Below are positions 44,670 through 55,100 of a stretch of DNA of 64,000 bases, in pieces. The stretch covers positions 67,281,080 through 67,345,079 of the forward strand of contig NC_069127.1 of the NCBI RefSeq assembly GCF_026914265.1, written 5' to 3'. The first letter of the stretch is position 1, and every line of letters starts with the position of its first letter. The translations under genes were made by a program, and so were the position numbers. This DNA comes from Mya arenaria (taxonomy: Eukaryota > Mollusca > Bivalvia > Myida > Myidae). Below the pieces are notes generated by a model that ran no database searches, had not been told where the DNA came from, and was given only the letters and a program-made list of their open reading frames with translations.

Positions 44670-44741
44670 TGACCCCGACGTGATTTGAACACGCAACCTT
44701 CTGATCTGGAGTCAGACGCGCTACCGTTGCGCCACAGGGCC
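44670..44741 (-). tRNA. tRNA-Trp(CCA), copy B unit 4
   Basis: Consensus 72-base gene, anticodon CCA, followed by TTTT on the minus strand. Confidence 0.93.
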
Positions 44742-45894
44742 TTGATGATAAGCGTTTGGTAGTTGCTTATTTAACTGTAAGTAATAGTTAGATGACATTA
44801 AATTATTTTTGTAGACTGCACATAGATATATGTAGATAACAGCGTTACTGTCTTATGTCCGTGCGCTTATCTATCTAAATCGTTGTATATGACTTCCAGT
44901 CTACCAAGGGCCGACTTGCACCTGGCTGACTACTTCTGTTGATAACGACAGTACGGTGTACGAGTATGTCCGTGAGTTAATCTATATAATTGGATTTAAA
45001 TGATTTCCATTCTACCAAGGGACGACTAAAACACGACGCGGTTGGACACTATGCATGAATTCTTCTGGTGTGAGCAGGTTCCAGAGAACGATGAATGTTG
45101 GATAGAAGTCGTACATGTAGGCTGATTTCCTTGCTGAAAGATGAATAAAAAAGTTCCAAGAATGTAAAGCAAGAAAGGTTAAGATTGGTGTCCGCCTTTC
45201 ACCCTATATTTTGTGGCTAGGATCCCTACCAGGGGTACTTTCTCATAGCTTTCAAAATGGACTTGAGTACTGGTTTCTGCTCCATTGTGTTTCTATAAGC
45301 TGTCAGCTTTCGTCACCTTACCAAGATAACCCTAAAACAAATAGTATAAACTAAAGGTTAAGCGGAGAACATTGGTCAGATGGCGAACTTGTCAACACAG
45401 TAGAAAAATATGGACAAATTAAGCTAGAATGCATTATTCTATACTAAAACTAGTCAAAATGCCTTTAGAGTCAGGTCATGAAATATCACGCCCCATTTAC
45501 TTCTAATCCAGAAACGGCCTCTGCCTGGCATGTTGCGTGATCTCACTGTCAAGCTAGGATTTCAACCAATACCTTTTACGCTCAAAGTACAATGCCAGTT
45601 TATTTTATCCAGTAACGGGATTAACATTTTTATGCGTATAAGCATTTTTGAAATTAAACACAAACGAAACGGAATGTTGTAACAGAACAATATTTAAAGG
45701 AATGAAAATAAAATGACCCCGACATATTTTTCAGGTAGTTCTCCTTGCTCATTCTCATTCATCATAGGTTTGAAAATGATAAATGGTACGCATAGCATCA
45801 TTACTCTGGTGAACGAGAATGTAGCTGCTTTATTTGATTGGAACGTAAGCGAATATTCTGTAAGTTTGAGAGAAAAAATATTCCAAACAAAAAG
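44742..45894. other. Long tRNA spacer (copy B)
   Basis: Counterpart of 29258-30417, with no gene recognised. Confidence 0.5.
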
Positions 45895-45966
45895 TGACCC
45901 CGACGTGATTTGAACACGCAACCTTCTGATCTGGAGTCAGACGCGCTACCGTTGCGCCACAGGGCC
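45895..45966 (-). tRNA. tRNA-Trp(CCA), copy B unit 5
   Basis: Consensus 72-base gene; keeps the base that is missing in copy A (30418). TTTTT follows two bases after the 3' end. Confidence 0.93.
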
Positions 45967-46208
45967 TTGATGATAAAAGTCGGGTTATTGTTTAATTAAC
46001 TGTAAGTAATAGTTATATGACATGATCTTAATGATAAATTGGTGGTTGAGTGAGCGTAGCTAACAAGCCCTTCTAAATCATTCAGATTTTTTTTCAGATC
46101 ATCTAACTGACTTAAAATAACACGTCATTGGATGACACAGTGTGTATCAGATGAGTGGCAGTAGGAGGACATTTAAACACTCGCGAAAATTGAAATTATT
46201 AATGATTA

Positions 46209-46446
46209 TGCGCAAGTCAATCTAGCCGCCGCCCCCCCCCCCCACACACACCCCAGGTCCGGGGATGGCGGGGACTTTTGACTTTCGATCCAGCCAATCG
46301 CAGGTAAAATCCCCGCCCTACGAGGACAAACTGCTGGTAAAATCACCGCCAAATGCTTTAGCACCTCGAGGACATCCTAGGTAAGGCCCATTCCCCGCTA
46401 TTTTCGGTGCGAAAACAAAACCATCGCATTCACTCGGCACTGCGGA
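46209..46446. mobile_element. Truncated MITE of the TGCACCAGTC family
   Basis: Starts TGCGCAAGTCAATCTAGCC and a long C tract, then the family interior up to CGCATTCACTCGGCACTGCGG. The right inverted end is missing. Its left end coincides with the right edge of duplication copy B. Confidence 0.7.
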
Positions 46447-47113
46447 CTTCCAGTCCACCAAGGGACGGCAAGAACCCGACGCGGTTGGACAAACTGAATT
46501 ATTCTGGTGTGAGCGGGTTCCAGAGAACAATGAATGGTGGATAGAAGTTGTATAGGTATGTCGATTTCCCGTTTGGGTCTGAAAAAAGAAGTTGCAAGAA
46601 TGAATCGCAAGAAAGGTTGAGGGTTGGTACAGTGGTAAATGTGGTCGACTTCCAACCCTTTTTTTTTGGGGGGGGGGGGTCGATCCATTTCGGAGGTACT
46701 TTCTCATAGCCGTTCAAAATTGACTTCACTACTGGTTTCTGCTCAGGAAACGGATTCGAGCTTGATTCTATAAGCTGTCAGCTCTCGTCACTATCAAGCC
46801 AAAACAGAAAGGTATAAACTAAAGGTTAAGCTGGTTTGACTGGTCAGATAGTGAACTTTTAATGTCAATTAGGTCGACACAATCCACCAGAATGTACCAT
46901 GTTAAAATAGAACGTCTTTGGAGCGGCCCCAATATCAGGCCCTTTTACTTCCAATTCGGGAACAAGATTATAGTACAATGCCAGTGTATATTATCCAGTG
47001 ACGGGTTGAACACATTTTGGCGTTTTGCTGACAAAGTTCTAGTTTAAAACGTTGAAGAATTTTTAAATTAAAAGCAGACGAAACATACTGTTGTACAAGA
47101 AACGTTGAAAGGG
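46447..47113. repeat. Third, diverged copy of the long tRNA spacer
   Basis: Similar to 29530-30230 and to the matching part of copy B (CCAAGGGACGGC, CGACGCGGTTGGAC, TTCTGGTGTGAGC, GTTCCAGAGAACAATGAAT), with clear divergence and a T/G homopolymer at about 46658-46679. Shows that the tRNA array has a longer repeating unit that expanded more than once. Confidence 0.75.
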
Positions 47114-47184
47114 TGACTCCGACGTGATTTAAAAACGCAACCTTCTGATCTGGGGTCAGACGCGCTACCGTTGCGTCACATGGA
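47114..47184 (-). pseudogene. tRNA-Trp pseudogene
   Basis: Recognisable along its length, but with changes in the T arm, anticodon stem and loop, and acceptor. The 5' acceptor strand is lost (ends CATGGAC on +). Confidence 0.75.
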
Positions 47185-47383
47185 CAAAAATAAGCTACAG
47201 TTGTATACAATACTATTGCCTGGTTGAAACAGTTATAGCCGTTTAGGAGGTTTTTTATATTTGTTAACCTTAAGGTTCGTTCTATCTGTTTAAGCATGTC
47301 ACGTTGTATGAGTGAAACGTAAATGAATGTGGAAAAAAGAACATCCTAAACTTTTCAGTAAATCTGTTTTGATATTAAAAAAG

Positions 47384-47455
47384 TGACCCCGACGTGATTT
47401 GAGCACGCAACATTCTGATCTGGAGTCAGACGCGCTACCACTGCGCCACTGGGCC
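47384..47455 (-). tRNA. tRNA-Trp(CCA), variant copy
   Basis: 72 bases with anticodon CCA kept, but several substitutions: GGCCCAG acceptor strand with one mispair, D-loop GTGGTAG, and one change each in the variable region and T loop. It may be a weak or dead gene. TTTTT lies two bases downstream. Confidence 0.65.
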
Positions 47456-48033
47456 TTGCTGACCTACGCCATGCAAAAGTTTTATACGTTGTATTATGTC
47501 TTGTCCGAACAGATATATGTTCGCTGTTCTTCACTTAATAGGTAGTTAGAGCAGTTTTAGAAGTTTTAATTTGAAGTGAAACGAAATGAAAGTGGAGAAA
47601 AGAAATTCCCTGAATACCGTTCTATAACCTCCTATAGAAAACAACAGAATCAATACTATTTCAATGTTATTATTTTGGAAGTCGCAGAAAAGCACTTGGG
47701 GAACCGATTAACACATACAACATGAACTTGCAACATAAGCAAATCATGTCTAGGTAACAACATGCTTGACAAAAATGGAGCTTTCAGACATGGTCGACTG
47801 GCCGAGGAAAAACTGAGATAAAACCCTCATTCTGGGTATAACTCAGAAACCTCTGCCCAGATTTACAGGATTTGTCTGTCGGTGTCACCCGTGCTTATAA
47901 AACGCCACTTTGTGGTTATTCCAATATAAACAAGGGAAACTAATTTTCTTTTAATTCGTTTTACTCAAACGTAGAAAATAGTATTACTCTGTAAGTTTGA
48001 AAAGAGAAGAACAATTACATTTGTAATAAAAAG
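47456..48033. other. Spacer in tRNA array
   Basis: About 580 bp. The first 150 bp resemble other array spacers (TTGTCCGAACAG, TTATAGGTAGTT). The rest, including a GGTCGACTGG stretch, is unique and shows no gene. Confidence 0.45.
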
Positions 48034-48105
48034 TGACCCCGACGTGATTTGAACACGCAACCTTCTGATCTGGAGTCAGACGCGCTACCGTTGCGCCACA
48101 GGGCC
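48034..48105 (-). tRNA. tRNA-Trp(CCA), tandem unit a
   Basis: Consensus gene, first of four evenly spaced units (about 256-269 bp apart). Anticodon CCA; oligo-T terminator. Confidence 0.93.
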
Positions 48106-48302
48106 TTGATGAAGAGTTAAATTTCTCTTGATTATATTGTGTCTTGTCCGAACAGTTATATTGTGGTTGTTGTTTTATTTTTACTTTATATGTAGTTCGA
48201 ACAGTTTTCGAAGTTTTTATTTGAAGTGAAACCCAATGAATGTGAAGTATTCAAAATATTCTATACGTTTGAGAGAAGAACAATTATAATTGTAATAAAA
48301 AG

Positions 48303-48374
48303 TGACCCCGACGTGATTTGAACACGCAACCTTCTGATCTGGAGTCAGACGCGCTACCGTTGCGCCACAGGGCC
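48303..48374 (-). tRNA. tRNA-Trp(CCA), tandem unit b
   Basis: Consensus 72-base gene. Spacer shared with neighbours (TTGTCTTAGGA, TTGTCCGAACAG, TAGGTAGTTCGAACAG). Confidence 0.93.
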
Positions 48375-48558
48375 TTAATGTAAATGTCTTAATTTGTCTT
48401 AGGATTATTGTGTCTTGTCCGAACAGTTATATTGGCGTTGTATTTCACTTTATAGGTAGTTCGAACAGTTTTAGAAGTTTTTATTTAAAGGAAACGAAAT
48501 GGAAGTAGAGAATACTAGATATTCTGTAAGTTTGGGGAAAAAAATATTTGGAAAAAAA

Positions 48559-48630
48559 TGACCCCGACGTGATTTGAACACGCAACCTTCTGATCTGGAG
48601 TCAGACGCGCTACCGTTGCGCCACAGGGCC
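48559..48630 (-). tRNA. tRNA-Trp(CCA), tandem unit c
   Basis: Consensus gene with a run of T downstream on the minus strand. Exactly 256 bp from the next unit. Confidence 0.93.
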
Positions 48631-48814
48631 TGGATGTAAATCTCTTAATTTGTCTTAGGAGTATTGTGTCTTGTCCGAACAATTATATTGGCGTTGTTTT
48701 TCACTTTATAGGTAGTTCGAACAGTTTTAGAAGTTTTTATTTAAAGGAAACGAAATGGAAGTAGAGAATACTAGATATTCTGTAAGTTTGGGAGAAAAAA
48801 ATATTTGAAAAAAA

Positions 48815-48886
48815 TGACCCCGACGTGATTTGAACACGCAACCTTCTGATCTGGAGTCAGACGCGCTACCGTTGCGCCACAGGGCC
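48815..48886 (-). tRNA. tRNA-Trp(CCA), last unit
   Basis: Consensus gene. Its 5' end faces the SF3A3 start codon 256 bp away, so the two are divergently transcribed. Confidence 0.93.
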
Positions 48887-49142
48887 TTGATGATTAAGTG
48901 CTGCAAAGGTTTTATATAACCACATACCTGATATTCGTATCGTCGGTATTACAATAAACGTTTTTATGTAGATAATGAAGAGAAATGTTTCCGTAATTAT
49001 ATTTATGACTTTCTTGAAAATTATTTAGTATTAAATCGATTATAGTTTATCCAAATTTGATAGCGCTAATCGTTTTTCAACGTGACTGCTAGCTCCGTAT
49101 GTTGAAAGCCCCGGATGTTTACAATTTAGTCGCATACCGAAA
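48887..49142 (+). promoter_or_regulatory. SF3A3 upstream region and 5' UTR
   Basis: A 256 bp gap between the last tRNA-Trp and the SF3A3 ATG. There is no TATA box at the expected distance, as usual for housekeeping genes. The start context is CCGAAAATGG. The minus-strand frame seen across the start is a shadow. Confidence 0.5.
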
Positions 49143-52100
49143 ATGGAAACACTTTTAGAACAACAGAGGCGATACCATGAAGAAAGGGAAAGACTTATGG
49201 ATTCCATGACGAAAGAAATGCTCCAGCCAGCAAAACCGGTGCGCATTTTTAGCGAAATTGCATGAAAATATATGTTGTCATATATTTTCGCGACCCGTTT
49301 GGCTGTTTCTGATCAATGCGTTTTCATTAATGATGTTAATCCAACCAAGGAAACGGATCTTTGTTTTGTTTATTATCAGATAATGATTCGCTATACACCT
49401 TTTACCTAGAATCATAGATAAAGGTTACACAATTCTGTCTTGTGCGTCTGTCAGATTTTGATGATTTCTGGCATTCTGTTCATGTACTGTAACTATACTG
49501 TACTGATATAGATGCCAGGATGTCTAAGATAAGTTTTATTATTTTGTATTGTTACACTCATAATGTCCATACTACCAGTCATGAACAGAATGCATAACAA
49601 TTCATTGTACAAGAACTACATGATTGTTGCGTTTGTTACTCCAAACATTTCAATCTAAAATATGACTAACAGATTTTGAGTAAAAGACATCCCTTGAAAT
49701 ACACAGAAATTTTAAAAACTGTGATTTTTGTTTGTAAAAGTTTTCGATCTGGTAACATTGTTTATGTTACAGAACTTGTGTCCTTTGTTACTAGTTCTGG
49801 CTTCCATAACTTTAATGTTGATATTTATTTTTTTGATGTTTACAACACATTAAAGTTATGGCGTAACCCCCATAGTAAAGTCAACCAGAATCAATTTGAG
49901 TGTGATGATGCAATGCAATCACATGACCATGATGACGTTGATGGATTCTATTTATAGTATCGGATTCACATTGTTCATTTAGTTGAATCCAACTGCAGTA
50001 AGGCTGAAAATACCTTTTGATAAGTAAAAACAATTGATTTATTCCAAATTTGTTTTTAGTTATTTACCAATTATTCAAAATAGAAAAAATAACAGCAAAA
50101 TAAACACTACATTTGTGAGGTCAAATGTAGGTCACATGGGTATTTTCTAAAAATCTTGGTGTCACGTGATTAAATTTGAACACAACTATGACCTAGTTAA
50201 GGAATGCCTATAATCAGATTTATTAAAATGATAAATTAACTATCTATAAAGCGTTTTTATGCCCCCGAAGGTGGGCATATTAAAATCGCACCGTCCGTCC
50301 GTTTGTCCGGTTCTGTAACTTTCCCTTGTATGGACAGATTTTAAAATAACTTGCCACATGTGTTCTACATACCAGACGACATGTGGCGTGCAAGACTCGT
50401 GTCCCTACCTCAAAGGTCAAGGTCACACTTAGTGTTTATTCACAATGGAGTGCTGCATATAAGGACATAAAGTATAGGTTGTCGTGTCCGGGCTGTAACT
50501 TTCTCTTGTATGGACAGATTTTAAAATAACTTGCCACATGTGTACCACATACCAAGATGACATGTGGCGTGCAAGACTCGTGTCCCTACCTCAAAGGTCA
50601 AGGTCACACTTAGTGTTTATTCACAATGGAGTGCTGCATATAAGGACATAAAGTATAGGTTGTCCTGTCCGGGCTGTAACTTTCTCTTGTATGGACAGAT
50701 TTTAAAATAACTTGCCACATGTGTACCACATACCAAGACGACGTGTCGCGTGCAAGACCCGTGTCCCTACCTCAAAGGTCAAGGTCACACTTAGTGTTTA
50801 TTCACAATGGAGTGCTGCATATAAGGACATAAGAGTATAGGTTGTCGTGTCCGGGCTGTAACTTTCCCTTGTATGGACAGATTTTAAAATAACTTGCCAC
50901 ATGTGTTCCACATACCAAGACGACGTGTCGCCTGCAAGACCCGTGTCCCTACCTCAAAGGTCAAGGTCACATTTAGTGTTTATTCACAATGGAGTGCTGC
51001 ATATAAGGACATAAGAGTATAGGTTGTCGTGTCCGGGCTGTAACTTTCTCTTGTATGGACAGATTTGAAAATAACTTGCCACATGTGTTCCACATACCAA
51101 GACGACGTGTTGCGTGCAAGTCCCGTGTCCCTGCCTCAAAGGTCAAGGTCACACATAGTGTTTATTCACAATGGAGTGCTGCATATAAGGACATAGAGTA
51201 TAGGTTGTCGTGTCCGGGCTGTAACTTTCTCTTGTATGGAAAAATTTTAAAATAACTTGCCACATGTGTTCCACATACCAATACGACGTGTCGCGTGCAA
51301 GACCCGTGTCCCTACCTCAAAGGTCACGGTCACAATTAGTGTTTATTCACAATGGAGTGCTGCATATAAGGACATAGAGTATAGGTTGTCTTGTCCGGGC
51401 TGTAACTTTCTCTTGTATCGACAGATTTTAAAATAATTTGCCACATGTGTTCCACATACCAAGACGACGTGTTGCGTGCAAGTCCCGTGTCCCTACCTCA
51501 AAGGTCAAGGTCACACATAGTGTTTATTCACAATGGAGTGCTGCATATAAGGACATAGAGTATAGGTTGTCATGTCCGAGCTGTAACTTTCCCTTGTATG
51601 GACAGATTTTAAAATAATTTGCCACATGTGTTCCACATACCAAGACAACGTGTTGCGTGCAAGACCCGTGTCCCTACATCAAAGGTCAAGGTCACACTTA
51701 GTGGTTATTCACAATGGAGTGCTGCATATAAGGACATAGAGTATAGGTTGTCGTGTCCGGGCTGTACCTTTCTCTTGTATGGACAGATTTGAAAATAACT
51801 TGCCACATGTGTTCCACATACCAAGACGACGTGTCGCGTGCAAGACCCGTGTCCCTGCCTCAAAGGTCAAGGTCACACATAGTGTTTATTCACAATGGAA
51901 TGCTGCATATAAGGACATAGAGTATAGGTTGTCGTGTCCGGACTGTAACTTTCCCTTGTATGGACTGATTTGAAAATAACTTGCCACATGTGTTCGGCAT
52001 ACCAAGACGTGTCGTGTGTAAGACCCATGTCCCTACCTCTAAGGTGAAAGATACACTAAGTGTTTATTCACAAGGGAATTCTGAATATAAAGACATAACA

Positions 52101-55100
52101 GTGTAGGTTGTCAAGTATGGGTGGTATTTTTTTTTTATGTTCAGAGGCAATTTAAAATAACTTGCCATATGTATTTGACACGTAAATGCAAGATCAACTT
52201 TTCATGTACTGACCTTGTTCGTAGGTCAATGTCACATTCGGGGGGCATTCATCACATACTGTGACAGCTCTTGTTTGGTTTTGAAAATGTGTTTGTGAAC
52301 TACATTTTACTTCATTTACCTGAGCATATAGTTGTTTTGTCTGTACAATGCATACAAGTGAAATAACAGCGTGACATAAAAATGTCACGAATTCTGGTAG
52401 GGTTTTGATACGGCGTTCTCTTCAGCTAACACGTCCAAAAAGGTAATATATAATGTGTTCGCTGAAGTTCTTTAGCTACTTTGTTACATGCTTCATGTAA
52501 TTGGTTTAACTTGATTAATCTTGATTCAGATGGCTGTTGCAAGAAGTATTAGTTATGTCAACCACTTGTCTTCTATTGAAAACAGCCTTTTTGTTTGGCT
52601 ATATTGTAGCTCTTTAGTGATATATTTGGGTGCTGTGTTTTAAGATCATCCTAAGGGCCTGAGATCAAAATAATATTTGGACTTTAGACAGTAACATACA
52701 TATGAACTATACCGGCTGTAGGTAAAATATTACGCTTTTGAGACCCCTCTAACACTATACTGCTTTCCCGTGGAAATCTACAGCTCTTGAAAAAAATGGC
52801 CAAAAAAATGTTCTTTAAAAAACCTCAAGATTCTATCAAATTGGTCTTTAAATTTTCTTTAAAAACCTCAAAATTATATCAAACATGGCTTAATACCCCA
52901 ATAATCTGTCACTTTAAAGGACATGGTGAATAAACAACTTGTCAAATCACTTAAAACTTCAGCCGAGATCGTTGCAAAGTTTCCAGTATGGAACAAAAGA
53001 CCACTAATCAGCATTCTTTGTTAATTGGCAGCCTACGAATTCGCATTTTTTGTTAATCTCAAAGATGCTATAAAACTGTCAAAACATCATAGAAAACAAC
53101 ATTCCCAAAGTGTAATATTAATTATCTAGTGTATAAAAAATTTCTACATCTTGGTGCAAAAATTTACATACACAATTCTGCAGTCATCTGCACGTACACT
53201 CCGACCTGTTTTGGCAGTCTAAATAGATTTATCAGCAGCTCTACTGAATATAAACTAGTTTCCCCCTCCCCCCTTGTTCTGAAGAGTAAAAATTTATGCC
53301 AGTACAAGTGCCTTTTATAACTTACTAATTTGATTTTCAATGTATTTCAGGGTAGAGATCATATCAATAAAGATCACAGGACAAGAAATTTGTTAGATGT
53401 AAGTAGGTTTGCAAATGTTTTTTCGATAGGTTTGCAACTGTGTTTGCATGTACAATATAGTGCAACATGATATAAGATTTTATGATTAACCGAAAATAAG
53501 ACAACCATTATTGTCTAATCTATTTGTACAATAGTCAATAGGCTTACATTGTAATCAAGTAAGTATCAAATTAAGTTTATTTCACAGCATTCTTAAAATT
53601 AGTACAAGATTTCTTTTTGGTATATATTTCAAAAATTGTTTAGAAGTTGATTCAAAACTTATTGGTCTGTAGTATAACTATGCTGGATATTTTGTAAGAT
53701 AAAAAAGCATGGCTTATTGTACGCTTTGTTCATTTCAGAGATACACAGAATGCACAACTGAACTTCAAGAGCTTTATGAAGACAAGGATGGGTAAGTGTA
53801 CTGCCTCATATATATGCTGAATATACTCGCAGCAAGTTTTAACCATTTCCCAAGGTGGAAAATATAAAACGAGAGGTGGATCAACTTCGTTTATTCCAAT
53901 CTTGGTGTGCACATGTACGTGCGTTTGTGTGTGTGCGGTAAAAACTGTAAATATACAAATAAACTGCATCACTAGAATGTCAACATTAAATTACATATAG
54001 TTTTGCCTTTCAAGATAAATATATACTTAACCTCTCAATAAAGATATAACGTCTTAATTTCAATCCATATCACTAAAGAGATTAAATCTAACAAAGAAAC
54101 ATTTTTCTCATGATACGAAAGTTATGAGTACGAATGCGCTCGACAGAAAAAAGAAGATGATAAAAAATATCAAGACGAATGAAACAAGACATTTATAACA
54201 ACAGGCAGGGAGTTTAAAATACATACATTGTTGTGAACGTCCAAGCATCTAAGGCCAAATAGGACTAGAATTTTCGGTAGAAAGGAAACCAAAAGCCTCG
54301 TGATATAATTTACCAGAAACTCCAAAAAACTGTGCCGAATAGCCAAAGTTACACACAACTAAATTAAAAGAATCAGCATAGTAAGAATGGAAATCAAAAG
54401 AACTGTATTGATTTGGTACATGAATAACTGAGTGTTACTTAGTTCAACTGAACATAACAAAACATTGTTTCTGAAATTAGCATAATGTTATACATAATAA
54501 ATGTTCAGCTTAAATTGGATAACGACGTCCCACAATAATATGTGTGTGTAAATGTACAGGTTGCGTAAAGAGGAGGTGCAGGCACTGTACGGGCCAAATG
54601 AGTTCCAAGAGTTCTACTCTAGGCTGAAGCAGCTGAAAGATTTCCACAGGAAACATCCAAATGAAGTAAGCAATTTATTCTGATCAGAGCTGATAAGGTA
54701 TTTTCAGTTAAATGTGTACATGGAAGTCTTAAGAAATGAGGCATTTGAAAGATAATGGTAGGTTTGTTTGTGGACACCACTATTTGGAAATAAAGGACAT
54801 ATGAAATTCTTATCAGTGGCACTGAATGAAAAAAAAAAAACAGTATACCTATGCATTTTGGTGCAAAAAACATTTTTTCACTTTCTTGAATTTACTATTT
54901 TTTGCACTTTTGAGAAAAAAACAACACCCATTCCCAAAGCCTATCACAAAGCAAAAAAAAATCACCATGTGATATAAGGTGGTAAATGCATTGGATGAAT
55001 GAAATCCCTGTTTACGCAGATTTAGTACAAGACAGTTTCAATTCCGTCTACAAGTGATGGAGTTACATCAGTTTTTCATTTACCCAGAATTTAGTGTGCT

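Larger units (their letters stand above)
37553..46209 (+). repeat. Segmental duplication copy B, uninterrupted 8.66 kb
   Basis: Matches the three pieces of copy A end to end. At 39351-39357 it has only a few bases (AGAACGA) where A has the ISL2EU element, and at 41916/41917 it has a direct join where A has the LTR element plus 91 bp. It carries the Ig gene with its TATA box, the peptide frame and tRNA-Trp units. Confidence 0.95.

Noticed and set aside
28456-48886. CRISPR-like regular repeats
   Set aside because: Repeats are 72-base tRNA-Trp cloverleafs with 190 bp or longer related spacers in a eukaryotic genome.
51055-51973. Repeated open frames beginning MDRFENNLPHVFH
   Set aside because: They are by-products of the 181 bp tandem unit; phase is not kept along the array and no domain is recognised.
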